A stretch of DNA of 64,000 bases from an uncultured Muribaculaceae bacterium (GTDB lineage Bacteria; Bacteroidota; Bacteroidia; Bacteroidales; Muribaculaceae). Both the position numbers and the translations under genes were made by a program. Below, in pieces: positions 1 to 8,819 of the stretch. Numbering within the stretch: the first letter of the stretch is position 1; every line of letters starts with the position of its first letter. The stretch is from NCBI GenBank assembly GCA_910584365.1, contig CAJUAF010000001.1:280218-344217 (forward strand), given 5' to 3'. The notes below the pieces were generated by a model. That model saw only the letters and a program-made list of their open reading frames with translations. It did no database searches and was not told the origin of the DNA.

Positions 1-396
1 CCACGAACCGGGGATTGTGTTGTCAACGCCGACATACTTGTCGTTTGCCCTGCAACGCAGGGTGACATAGAAGTCTGACACCGCCTCGACGGCGTATTGG
101 GCGTTGTATGACGAGGCATCACTGAGAAAGCAAGCATCGTAGTCGCCGCTGAGCGACAACACTGTCCCGTCCGGAGCGAAGATATTGTAATACCCGCTGG
201 AAGAGGGGGAAATCCGGAGCATCTGCGGGCTGGTGACGTTCGCGCTCTCCAAGGCCGCGTGTCCCTGACTGCCTTTGACCAGATGCGAGCCACTCGAGTG
301 CATCAGAAAACAAGTGGCGGGCAATTCCACTCCGTAAGCATCGGCCGACATAGAGATGACCGCCGCCAGAGTGGCAAAAACTATCTTGTTGTTCAT
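1..396 (-). CDS. Secreted protein, N-terminal fragment (possible beta-trefoil domain)
   Basis: The reading frame starts at an ATG whose complement is at 394-396 and stays open to the left window edge, giving 132 residues. It begins with a signal peptide (MNNKIVFATLAAVISMSADA), so the product is exported. The mature part has short segments such as SGSHLVKGSQG, GYYNIFAPDGTVLSL and ANDKYVGVDN, which look like the repeated strand pattern of beta-trefoil carbohydrate-binding folds; that is inference from a fragment. It lies 78 bases after the aldose epimerase gene on the same strand, so it is probably the last or a late member of the SusC/D operon, perhaps a secreted hydrolase whose catalytic domain is outside the window. 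I cannot name a function. Confidence 0.6.
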   Translation of the reverse strand, partial: MNNKIVFATLAAVISMSADAYGVELPATCFLMHSSGSHLVKGSQGHAALESANVTSPQMLRISPSSSGYYNIFAPDGTVLSLSGDYDACFLSDASSYNAQYAVEAVSDFYVTLRCRANDKYVGVDNTIPGSW

Positions 397-474
397 CGTA
401 TCTTTTTATTATTCGTTGATATTCGGCAGGCAACCGCTCAACTCATTTCATGTCAACCGGTTGTTTTGTTTCAA

Positions 475-1611
475 TCAGTTACTTATGCTGAATTTGTATC
501 TGCAATGGCTGTGATAGGTCTCTCCGGGCGATACCACCACCGAGGGCCACCGGGGATTGTTTGGACTGTCGGGAAAATGCTGGCTCTCCATGCACACGGC
601 CGAACGGCGGGGATAAGCTATCCCCCGTTTCCCTTTCACTGTGCCGTCAAGGAAATTGCCGATATAGAACTGTATGCCCGGTTCGTCGGTGAACACCTCC
701 ATTCGTATACCCGTGGTCATGTCTGTGAGACTGGCGGCAGGACGGCTCACGTCACGGGTGGAACAAAGCACCATATTGTGGTCGTACCCACGGCCGTTGG
801 CGAGCTGACCGTCGCCGGAATCAAGATCCCGGCCTATCGGCTTGGGAGACCTGAAATCGAACGGAGTGCCCTCGACAGAGCTTATCTCTCCCGTGGTCAT
901 GAATGTGGAGTCAATGGGTGTGAAGCCGTCGGCATCAAACCAGACTATCTCGCCGAGGATATCCCGGGAGGCATCCCCGCCCAGATTGAAATAGGAATGG
1001 TTGGTCAGGTTGAGAATGGTGGGGCGGTCGGTGACTGCCTCGTATGAGATGTCAAGGGCATTGTCGCAGGTGAGTGTGTAAACGACTTTCACATCTACAT
1101 TGCCAGGGAAGCCAGCCTCGCCGTCGGGCGAATGCAGCGACAGGCATAGCGAGGAATCGTTGACCTCATCCACATTCCACACCGAGTGGTGGAATCCTTT
1201 CGGGCCGCCATGCAGGCAGTGTCCGAAGTTGTTTTGCGGCAACCGGTACTCCACACTGTCAATCCAGAAACGGCCGCCATTGATACGGTTTCCGTACCGG
1301 CCGATAAGCGCGCCGAAATTATCATCGATTTCCAGGTAATCTTCCAGGGAGTCGTGACCAAGCACGACATCCGTAAGTTTGCCGTCGCGGTCGGGGACCA
1401 TCAACGAGACGACCCGGCCGCCGTAGTTGGTGACACAAACCTCGCAACCATTCCTGTTGACGAGGGTGTACAACGCCACCGGGCATCCGTCGACCACGGC
1501 ATTGAATTTCCCGGGATCGAGCCCGGATTCTGTAAGTCTGTCCGTTGTCGCGCAGGCCCCTGTGGCAAGAAGAATGGCCGCGGACACCGGTATCATCAGT
1601 ATCTTGTGCAT
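475..1611 (-). CDS. galM: Aldose 1-epimerase (galactose mutarotase), predicted lipoprotein
   Basis: A 378-residue galactose-mutarotase family protein that interconverts alpha and beta anomers of aldohexoses such as galactose and glucose. Family marks are visible: an N-terminal GGRVVSLMVPDRDG strand pair, the NHSYFNLGG motif holding a catalytic histidine, the YDHNMVL segment and the C-terminal CMESQHFPDSPN with the likely catalytic glutamate. A signal peptide ending in a lipobox (LLATGAC) suggests attachment to a membrane, so it probably acts in the periplasm. It starts 17 bases after the GH3 gene ends, in the same operon. Its likely job is to equilibrate sugars freed by the neighbouring hydrolases. 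Confidence 0.93.
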   Translation of the reverse strand: MHKILMIPVSAAILLATGACATTDRLTESGLDPGKFNAVVDGCPVALYTLVNRNGCEVCVTNYGGRVVSLMVPDRDGKLTDVVLGHDSLEDYLEIDDNFGALIGRYGNRINGGRFWIDSVEYRLPQNNFGHCLHGGPKGFHHSVWNVDEVNDSSLCLSLHSPDGEAGFPGNVDVKVVYTLTCDNALDISYEAVTDRPTILNLTNHSYFNLGGDASRDILGEIVWFDADGFTPIDSTFMTTGEISSVEGTPFDFRSPKPIGRDLDSGDGQLANGRGYDHNMVLCSTRDVSRPAASLTDMTTGIRMEVFTDEPGIQFYIGNFLDGTVKGKRGIAYPRRSAVCMESQHFPDSPNNPRWPSVVVSPGETYHSHCRYKFSISN

Positions 1612-1628
1612 AATGTGTCAGAGTGGGA

Positions 1629-3911
1629 TTATTTCAGTTCAAAACGGCGGGTGATGAGATTTCTTGAATCGGGACCCACCATGAGGTCGAATTCCCCGGG
1701 CTCCCAGACATATTCCAGCTCGGGATTGTAGAAACGCAACATATCGGGGGTAATAGTGAACGCGACGTCGCGACTCTCACCCGGCTCCAGGGTGACACGT
1801 CTGAAACCTTTGAGTTCCTTGACCGGACGGGCAAGCGACGCGTAGATGTCACGTGTATATAGCTGGACAATCTCAGTGGCCCGGCAACGGCCGGTGTTTG
1901 TGACATTGACAGTTGCCGTAATGGCTCCGTCGGCTGTGAGTGTTGTCTTGTCGAGACTCAAGTCTCCATATCTGAAGGATGCGTAACTGAGTCCGTAACC
2001 GAAAGGATACAGCTCCTCGTTGCTCTCATCGATATAGTTACTGCAATAACGGTTGAACACTTTCGGGTCAGGATCGGGGCGGCTGGTGTTCATATGGTTA
2101 TAATACAAGGGTATCTGTCCGGCATGGCGGGGGAATGTAGTGGTGAGCTTGCCGGAGGGGGACACTTTCCCGAAGACCACATCGCAGATGGCGTGGGCGG
2201 CCTCGCTACCTCCGAACCACACATTCAGTATGGCGTCAACATTGGCGTCTTCCCAGGTCAGGACAAGCGGACGGCCCGTGAACAGAAGCAGCACGACCGG
2301 CTTTCCGGTCGCCACCAGCCCGCGCAACAGCTTTTGCTGGACGTCTGGCAACTTTATGTCGGCCCGTGAGGCTGATTCGCCGCTCATCTCGGCCGATTCC
2401 CCCATAGCGGCCACGACCACATCGGCTCTGGCAGCGGCGGCGAGAGCCTGGCGCAACAATGTCTCATCATCGCCGCGTCTGACAGGCCGTATGCCGTTGG
2501 CATTGTTCTCGACGGTCTCGTCGGCGTAGATGTTGCAACCCTTGGAGTATATGACTTCCGCTTTCCCACTGAGTTCCCGGGTCATGGCGTCAAGCAACGA
2601 CAGATGGCCCGAGGGGGTGCAGGTCATACTCCACATACCACACATATTGTTTGCGGCGTCAGCCATCGGGCCGACAAGCGCTATGCTCCCTTTCGGCTCA
2701 AGCGGGAGAGTCTGATTGTCATTCTTAAGCAAGACAAAAGTCTCGGCGGCGATTTCCCGGGCGGCACGCCGGTGTTCGGTAGTGTAGATTTTCCCGGCCA
2801 CGGATGTTGTGTCGCAATACTTGTAAGGGTCATCGAACAGTCCCAGGCGGTATTTCGCCTCAAGCACGCGGCGGCAGGCCTTGTCTATCATCGCCATTGT
2901 GACTGCCTTGCCGGACAGCGACTGACCAAGGGTGGTCAGATAGCCTGATGAGACCATATCCATGTCCGTGCCTGCCTCAAGAGCTTTCACCGAAGCCTCC
3001 GGCAGGGGGGCATAACCGTGGGGCGACATCTCGGAAATCACATCGTAATCGGTCACGAGCAATCCGTCAAATCCCCAACGGTCACGCAGGACATCGACCA
3101 TGAGCCACTTGTTGGCAGCCGCCGGAATCCCGTCGACAAGATTGAATGAGTTCATCACGCTGGCCGCGCCGCCGCGGATGGCGGCCTTATAAGGGGGAAA
3201 ATACTCGTTGAACATACGCTGACGGCTCATGTCGACAGTGTTGTAGTCGCGTCCCCCTTCCACGGCGCCATACAGCGCGAAATGTTTCACACATGCCATT
3301 ATCTCATCTTTCCCGGACATATCTTTTCCCTGGTAGCCCCGGACGTAGGCCGGCCCAAGGACCGAGCCAAGATAGGGGTCTTCACCATTGCCTTCGGCGA
3401 TACGGCCCCAGCGCGGGTCACGACAGATATCCACCATCGGGCTGTAAGTCCAGTTGATGCCGGAGGCGCTCGCCTCTATGGCCGAAATCCGGGCCATCTT
3501 CTCGATTGCCACCGTGTCCCAGCTGCATGACAGGGCGAGCGGAATGGGAAAAATGGTCTCGTAACCGTGTATGATGTCGGCTCCGACAAGGAGGGGAATT
3601 CCAAGTTCGGTCTCCTCCACGGCGATGCGCTGCAGTTCGAGGATCTTACCGGCTCCCTTGACATTGAAGACGCCTCCTATTTCCTGGCGGCGTATCATCT
3701 GCTCAAGCTCGTTGGTCATCACATGACCGGTTACCATGTCGCCTCCGGTGACAAGATTCATCTGGCCGAGTTTCTGCTCAAGAGTCATGCGCCCCATAAG
3801 CTCGTCGATAAAGGAGTCCATCCGGCTGTCGGGATCGTTACCGCTATGACCGCATGAACACATCAGGGCCAGACATACCGACGGGAGCAAAGCTTTGATA
3901 TGTTTTTTCAT
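1629..3911 (-). CDS. bglX: Glycoside hydrolase family 3 beta-glucosidase (BglX type)
   Basis: A 760-residue lipoprotein (lipobox ALMCSCG) with full GH3 architecture: an N-terminal barrel, an alpha/beta sandwich with KHFALYGAVEGGRDYN, and a C-terminal fibronectin-III-like domain that begins near the PFGYGLSYASF segment. The predicted nucleophile is D288 in VTDYDVISEM; the acid/base is probably the glutamate in EMSGESASRAD. Family members of this type release glucose, and sometimes xylose, from the non-reducing end of beta-linked oligosaccharides in the periplasm. It follows the glycan-binding lipoprotein gene by 106 bases, a gap that contains a strong hairpin (3935-3994). The overall length matches BglX proteins of Bacteroides. 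Confidence 0.95.
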   Translation of the reverse strand: MKKHIKALLPSVCLALMCSCGHSGNDPDSRMDSFIDELMGRMTLEQKLGQMNLVTGGDMVTGHVMTNELEQMIRRQEIGGVFNVKGAGKILELQRIAVEETELGIPLLVGADIIHGYETIFPIPLALSCSWDTVAIEKMARISAIEASASGINWTYSPMVDICRDPRWGRIAEGNGEDPYLGSVLGPAYVRGYQGKDMSGKDEIMACVKHFALYGAVEGGRDYNTVDMSRQRMFNEYFPPYKAAIRGGAASVMNSFNLVDGIPAAANKWLMVDVLRDRWGFDGLLVTDYDVISEMSPHGYAPLPEASVKALEAGTDMDMVSSGYLTTLGQSLSGKAVTMAMIDKACRRVLEAKYRLGLFDDPYKYCDTTSVAGKIYTTEHRRAAREIAAETFVLLKNDNQTLPLEPKGSIALVGPMADAANNMCGMWSMTCTPSGHLSLLDAMTRELSGKAEVIYSKGCNIYADETVENNANGIRPVRRGDDETLLRQALAAAARADVVVAAMGESAEMSGESASRADIKLPDVQQKLLRGLVATGKPVVLLLFTGRPLVLTWEDANVDAILNVWFGGSEAAHAICDVVFGKVSPSGKLTTTFPRHAGQIPLYYNHMNTSRPDPDPKVFNRYCSNYIDESNEELYPFGYGLSYASFRYGDLSLDKTTLTADGAITATVNVTNTGRCRATEIVQLYTRDIYASLARPVKELKGFRRVTLEPGESRDVAFTITPDMLRFYNPELEYVWEPGEFDLMVGPDSRNLITRRFELK

Positions 3912-3934
3912 GATTCATGTTTCTGATTAAGGAA

Positions 3935-3994
3935 GCGGAGCCGGACGCGATTATATATAACCTATTGGAAAAAAGATTCGCATCCCGGCTCCGC
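3935..3994 (-). other. Intercistronic hairpin between glycan-binding lipoprotein and GH3 genes
   Basis: GCGGAGCCGG at 3935-3944 is perfectly complementary to CCGGCTCCGC at 3985-3994, and a second inner pairing GCGA (3947-3950) with TCGC (3978-3981) extends the stem past a small bulge. The AT-rich loop holds TATATATAA. There is no T-run directly after the stem on the minus strand, so it need not terminate. It sits in the only long gap of an otherwise tightly packed operon and may be an RNA stabiliser, processing site or partial terminator. Confidence 0.6.
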
Positions 3995-4017
3995 AACAAC
4001 TCAAAAGTCAATCTCTG

Positions 4018-6090
4018 TCAATGATGGCCGTGGCCGTCGAGCAACACCGGCGTGACAACGATGGGGTTGCGGGTGGTGTCTATCACAAGACGGTATGTGC
4101 CATATTCCTGGCCGATGTCACCTACTGTGCATCCGAAGTTGGCCTCATTGCCCACACCGTCCTGCCAGGCGAATGAACGTCCGAAAGAACTCGTGTCGGT
4201 GATTGTGACCTGACTCGACATTATCCGGTTGTCCCAGCCCCGGCTTCCGTACAGAGTCAGCTGTGACCAGCTGCTGTGGATGAGGAAAGTGGTCTCGAAT
4301 ATCCCGGGAGCGGTCTCCGCGCAACATAGGTATTGACGGGGATTGTCCCAGCTCCAGCCTTTGGAGATGTATATCGAGTCGTCATGGTAACCGACATCCC
4401 ATCCACCGGTGCGTCCGTGGCCGAAATACTGTCCGGTAATCCAAAGACCCTTGTCGGATGTGCGCTCGACCCAGATGTGTTCGGTACCGTCAACATCATA
4501 AAGCACGCGGTATTCGCCGCTCATGGCGTTGAACGTGTATGAGCCGTCATCGTTGCGCACAAAGAACTCCGGCTGCAACATATAGTCGAGACCCTGGAAA
4601 TTCTCGAAGTTTACGCGTTCTCCCTGGGTGAGGTTCACGGTAGCCTCCATGAACTCGTCATAGCGGCTGGCCTTCAGGGACACTCCGTTGACCTTGTAGT
4701 CAACAGGGCGGATCTTGTCCTGCGAGGTCATTTCGGCCAGATACACTATCTTGTTGTTGAAATCCACGCGGAGGGTATAGCTTCCGGCCGTGAAGTCCGG
4801 ACCGGGGAGCAGGTCGCCGGTGAACATACAGTAATCAGGCGTCCCGGCCACACCTTTGGCGAGAAGATTGGCCGGCACCGGCTCGAACAGCTGTGTGGAG
4901 CGGGCGCTCCCCCAGTCGCGGGCGCGATAGAATTTCACATCGAAATCGCGGGCAAGATAAATGGAGGTCTCGTACACTCCTTCGTCAACCTTGATCATCT
5001 GGAATGAACCGACAGGTTCGGTAAGCTTCCATGCCCCGACGGTCGCGTGTCCGGCCTTGGGATGGCCGAATCCAGAACCGGTAACCCACATCGATGTGCC
5101 GTCGTAAGCGTTCATCGACGGACACTCGGCATAAATGAGCATTCCCGACGCGTCGAAATATATGTCGTATTCACCGGTGGGCCCTTCGAACCGGGCGCGC
5201 CCCTCGACATCGGATATGACATCGAAGAACTGGGGCTGAACCATCTCGGCGATACCGCCGAAATTGGTGAACACCACTTCCTGACCCTTTGTGAGGGTCT
5301 GGCGGGTATGGAGATAGGCTCCGGCAGGCTCCATCAGCACACCGTTGACATAATAGTCTTCCTGCTGGACCGGCACACGGCTCTCGATATCGAAGGTCTT
5401 AGCGGCCAGGTCGACGGTGATGTCATACACTCCGGCCTGGAACAGCGGGCCGGCACAGAAGTCGCCGGTCCCGGTGACGAGGGCGGGCTGATTCAGGGTG
5501 AGGTCTTCGGCCCATATCTCGATTTCCTCATGGGAGCCCCAGCCATGGTGACGGAAGAACTTGAACTTGAATCCCTGGGCGAGATACAGGCTGATCTCGA
5601 ATTTGTCAGGCGCCACGCGACGGCAGCTTTGCACATTGTCGGGAGCGTCTATCGACCAGAAGGTGGATATCGCCTCTGTCGCGCCTGAATGGCCGAGCTG
5701 CTCACCGATGACATAGAGCGCGTCAGGATATTTCAGCTCGGGCTGCTCGATATACAGCAGGTTGTTGAGATGGTCATAGATGACATCGTACTCGCCGGTG
5801 TCTCCCTTGAAGACCGCCTGTCCTGGCGATGTCACATCCCAGAAATGGTTCTGAAGGGTGTATTGAAGCTGTTCCAACCCGACGAAGTCGACGGTCTGGC
5901 CTTGGGTGAGCGAAATCTTCGTGCCGTTGAAGGAGGTGTAGTATGTATCGGTCAATTCGAGTCCGTTGACTTTCACGGCGGCCTTGGCGGGCCAGTCAGG
6001 CCATTGCTCGGGACGGGTGATGTCATCGGAACATGAGCTTGCCAGGCATAAGCCTGCAGCCAATATGGCAGAGGATATTACTTTGTTCAT
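4018..6090 (-). CDS. Three-repeat surface glycan-binding lipoprotein (SusE/F position)
   Basis: A 690-residue lipoprotein (signal ending in LCLASSCSDD) encoded where SusE/SusF-type surface glycan-binding proteins usually sit. The sequence is built from three related units beginning near residues 39, 247 and 463, each opening with a (K/Y)VNG(L/V) motif, followed by a LTQG(Q/E) turn, a GEY(D/R)(V/I) strand and a W(I/V)TG or YVIG-type module with a G(F/Y)(F)GH motif. Each unit seems to hold two small beta domains. No catalytic signature is visible. It probably holds the target glycan at the outer membrane surface for SusC/D. It may correspond to Bacteroides DUF families seen in beta-glucan loci, but I cannot verify the family. 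It ends in an unusual DGHGHH tail. Confidence 0.75.
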   Translation of the reverse strand: MNKVISSAILAAGLCLASSCSDDITRPEQWPDWPAKAAVKVNGLELTDTYYTSFNGTKISLTQGQTVDFVGLEQLQYTLQNHFWDVTSPGQAVFKGDTGEYDVIYDHLNNLLYIEQPELKYPDALYVIGEQLGHSGATEAISTFWSIDAPDNVQSCRRVAPDKFEISLYLAQGFKFKFFRHHGWGSHEEIEIWAEDLTLNQPALVTGTGDFCAGPLFQAGVYDITVDLAAKTFDIESRVPVQQEDYYVNGVLMEPAGAYLHTRQTLTKGQEVVFTNFGGIAEMVQPQFFDVISDVEGRARFEGPTGEYDIYFDASGMLIYAECPSMNAYDGTSMWVTGSGFGHPKAGHATVGAWKLTEPVGSFQMIKVDEGVYETSIYLARDFDVKFYRARDWGSARSTQLFEPVPANLLAKGVAGTPDYCMFTGDLLPGPDFTAGSYTLRVDFNNKIVYLAEMTSQDKIRPVDYKVNGVSLKASRYDEFMEATVNLTQGERVNFENFQGLDYMLQPEFFVRNDDGSYTFNAMSGEYRVLYDVDGTEHIWVERTSDKGLWITGQYFGHGRTGGWDVGYHDDSIYISKGWSWDNPRQYLCCAETAPGIFETTFLIHSSWSQLTLYGSRGWDNRIMSSQVTITDTSSFGRSFAWQDGVGNEANFGCTVGDIGQEYGTYRLVIDTTRNPIVVTPVLLDGHGHH

Positions 6091-6108
6091 AATGGAAGTT
6101 TCTCTGTA

Positions 6109-7119
6109 TTAGCGTTTATAAGCGTTAAGGATGGCCTGGTATTCTGTCTCGTTGACGCGCACCATACAACCGTGGCGAGCCTTGGGGCCTGCGAAATATC
6201 GTTCGGTCCAGGGGCCGTCGAGCGATTTGGCCTCGAACATATCGTATTGCAGCGGGTAGTTCTCGGTGAAGAGGAAGAATCCGTCACCGTTGACATTCGG
6301 GACCACGATGGGAGCCTCATGCCAGCGGGCAAGGTCTGTGATGCGCGGACCGGGATTGGCATAGGGGCCGGTCAGCGCCTGAGCTTTGGCTATACGGATG
6401 GTCTTGCCGGTCTCCGGAGCGGCCTCCTGGGTGCGTTCGTCTTTAAAGATGGCATAATATGAGTCGCCTGCACGACGGATGATAACGTCGATTGTGGCCA
6501 TGTCCTCATCGCTGCCTGTGAAGTCAAACAGTAGCGCGGGATCGGTGAAGCTCTTGAAATCCTTGGTCAGGATGTAGAATGTACGTTTTGTCTCCCACTC
6601 GTCTGCATTGGAGTCGTCACCGGTCTTTCCGGCGTGCCAGGTGATGATGTACTGGTCGCTGGGATCATCGTAAAACATCTTGGGAGCCCCGTAATATGTC
6701 TCCTCGTTGACGTATCCGTAGAGGTCTTTGATTTTGTTGAATATCGATTTGGCCAGCTTGGTGTATTCCCAGTTGACCAGGTCGGTTGAATGCCACAGCA
6801 AGGGGATGCCGGAGCCTTTCTTGACGCTGATCATGTAGTAGCCGTCGCGCCCCTTGCAGATATCGGGGTGGCCGCAATATGCGGGCAGCACTGTGCGCCC
6901 GTCGTTGAGGGTCTCCCAGTTGTAGGCGTCGCGGGAGACGCTGTAGAACAGAGAGCCGTAGTTGTCATCCGTCATATGAGCGAAAAGATAACCGCCGTCG
7001 GTTGCCTCCACCGGTTTCCCGGCCACAGGTGCCGGACTGTCCTCCGAGTTGCAGGCCAGCGTGGCGAGTCCGAGCATGATGCAAACAAATATATTCCTTA
7101 TATATGTCGATTTCTTCAT
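6109..7119 (-). CDS. GH43-like five-bladed propeller lipoprotein
   Basis: A 336-residue lipoprotein (LGLATLACNS) with the repeated blade pattern of clan GH-F/J glycosidases: YSVSRDAYNWE, HSTDLVNWEY, LTKDFKSFTDP and AKSLDGPWTE. Candidate catalytic residues are an early aspartate (HMTDDNYG or GHPDICKGRDGYY), a middle aspartate (ATIDVIIRR) and a glutamate in RWHEAPIV, matching the usual order of nucleophile base, pKa modulator and acid. Relatives act on arabinose- or xylose-containing side chains. It lies between susD and the glycan-binding protein, with gaps of 26 and 18 bases, so it is co-transcribed. GH43 membership is likely but some relatives are non-hydrolytic, so substrate is unknown. Confidence 0.75.
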   Translation of the reverse strand: MKKSTYIRNIFVCIMLGLATLACNSEDSPAPVAGKPVEATDGGYLFAHMTDDNYGSLFYSVSRDAYNWETLNDGRTVLPAYCGHPDICKGRDGYYMISVKKGSGIPLLWHSTDLVNWEYTKLAKSIFNKIKDLYGYVNEETYYGAPKMFYDDPSDQYIITWHAGKTGDDSNADEWETKRTFYILTKDFKSFTDPALLFDFTGSDEDMATIDVIIRRAGDSYYAIFKDERTQEAAPETGKTIRIAKAQALTGPYANPGPRITDLARWHEAPIVVPNVNGDGFFLFTENYPLQYDMFEAKSLDGPWTERYFAGPKARHGCMVRVNETEYQAILNAYKR

Positions 7120-7145
7120 GGTTTGTTGTTGATTTTTGAGGGATT

Positions 7146-8792
7146 TTACATACCTTGAGCCTGGCCGTAGTCAACTTCCCAGTCGGGGCGGGAATAGTAC
7201 TGGTCGAGCTTGCAGCCGTTGGCGGCGGCAGCCTCCACAGCGTAGTTAGGCAGGGGCACGTACTGGCGTGTGGGGACTTCCCCTTTCACTTTTGATGTCT
7301 CGCGGGCATAGCGGTTGAACCGGATAAGGTCAATCTTGCGGCAGCCTTCGTAATAAAGCTCATGGGCACGTTCGGCAAGAATCGCGGTCAGGAAATTGTC
7401 GGCCGATGATGTGGCGGAAGCGTCAAGATCGGGGAGATTGGCTCGACGGCGTACCTGGTTGACGGCGTCAATCGCCGCTCCGGAGGGGGCGCTGTTGGTC
7501 TTGCGGACCGACAGCTCGGCATACATCAGCAACGCATCGGCCCAACGGGCGATCGGGATGTCGGTGCCCTGGAAAGAACCGGATGTCTCGATGGGGAATT
7601 TATTGCAGATAAAGCCGTCCCAGCGTGTGCCAAGGTCGTTGGCGGTGACTTTTTCGCCGCTCTTGTTCCACCACTCGGTGACGATTAGGTCGCGACGGCG
7701 GTCGCCGTTTTCGAATGTGTCGTAGAATTTCTTGGCCACATTGTAGAAAGCCTGCCAGCCGCCGTTCTGCGGGAAGAACACCGTGGGGTTGTCGTCGGGA
7801 TCGAGGGCTGCGGCATCCCAGGGAACGGTACACATGGAGAGGATGTTGGCATTGCCATGTTTCGGAGAGCCGTCGGCGAGGGGGTCGCAGCTCACGGCCA
7901 TGATAATCTCGCTGTTGAACTTGTTGGCGTTCTTGTAAAGGTCGGCACATGGGTTGTCGCCCTGGGTGAAGAGCTGGTATTTGCCCTGGAGTTCGGCGAA
8001 CATCTCAAGTCCCATATCATAATACCCGGGTATGTGGGCGCCTTCGTTGAGGCAATGGCGCATCAGGCAGAAACGGGCGTAATCGCGGGTATAACGACCC
8101 TTCTCGGTCTGTACCTCGGGAGCGTGTCTGGCGGCGAACAGGAGGTCGTCGTAGATGTATCCGCACATCTGGTCGAGCGTGGGGCGGGTGGTGTTGCGCT
8201 GGGCCTCGTCGTCAAACACCTTGTCGGGATCGACAATCACAGGCACCGGACCGAACACGTGCATGAGATAATACATCATCATGCCGCGGCAGAGACGTGC
8301 CTCCCCCAGAAGAGCGTCGCGTGTCTCTTCCGACATAACGCTGGCGGGAGCGTTCTGCAGCACGTTCACGATATCGGTAAAACGGGTTATCTCGGCGGTC
8401 TTCATGAAATGATTGGGGTTGCTGTCGTCGACCACCCATCCGCGCCAATAATGGATGCAGTTCTCGTAGTTGGCTTTGGAGAGCTGGAGCCATTCTCCGC
8501 CGCAGCGTGTATATCCCGGGGCCATGATGTCCGATGTCGAGTCGAAGAAACGGATGTCGCCGCCGGTGGCGATATACCAGCCGTGCATACCGGTGCCTTC
8601 ATTTATGGTATAAGTGAAGGGGGTGGTGAAAGGGAGGTAGCAAATCATCATATAGGACACATATTCGCTTTCTGTCGAAGGATATTTGCCCTGGAGAAGC
8701 TCTCCGTATATCTTGGCGTCGAAATTGTCCTCACATGATGTGGTGAGGAGCATAATAGCCGCTATGATGGAGGATAATATTCTGGTTTTCAT
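7146..8792 (-). CDS. susD: SusD/RagB-family outer-membrane nutrient-binding lipoprotein
   Basis: A 548-residue protein with a lipoprotein signal (IMLLTTSCEDN), an N-terminal SusD-like half and a C-terminal RagB/SusD half ending in the familiar pattern AILAERAHELYYEGCRKIDLIRFNRY, where family members carry an ER..E..E.R..D(L/M).R signature. It forms the lid over the SusC barrel and helps capture oligosaccharides at the cell surface. It begins 27 bases after susC. The tail VDYGQAQGM extends a little beyond the RPDW region. Nothing suggests truncation. Confidence 0.95.
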   Translation of the reverse strand: MKTRILSSIIAAIMLLTTSCEDNFDAKIYGELLQGKYPSTESEYVSYMMICYLPFTTPFTYTINEGTGMHGWYIATGGDIRFFDSTSDIMAPGYTRCGGEWLQLSKANYENCIHYWRGWVVDDSNPNHFMKTAEITRFTDIVNVLQNAPASVMSEETRDALLGEARLCRGMMMYYLMHVFGPVPVIVDPDKVFDDEAQRNTTRPTLDQMCGYIYDDLLFAARHAPEVQTEKGRYTRDYARFCLMRHCLNEGAHIPGYYDMGLEMFAELQGKYQLFTQGDNPCADLYKNANKFNSEIIMAVSCDPLADGSPKHGNANILSMCTVPWDAAALDPDDNPTVFFPQNGGWQAFYNVAKKFYDTFENGDRRRDLIVTEWWNKSGEKVTANDLGTRWDGFICNKFPIETSGSFQGTDIPIARWADALLMYAELSVRKTNSAPSGAAIDAVNQVRRRANLPDLDASATSSADNFLTAILAERAHELYYEGCRKIDLIRFNRYARETSKVKGEVPTRQYVPLPNYAVEAAAANGCKLDQYYSRPDWEVDYGQAQGM

Positions 8793-8819
8793 ATAGAGGT
8801 AGGCTGTAATAAGCGTTTT

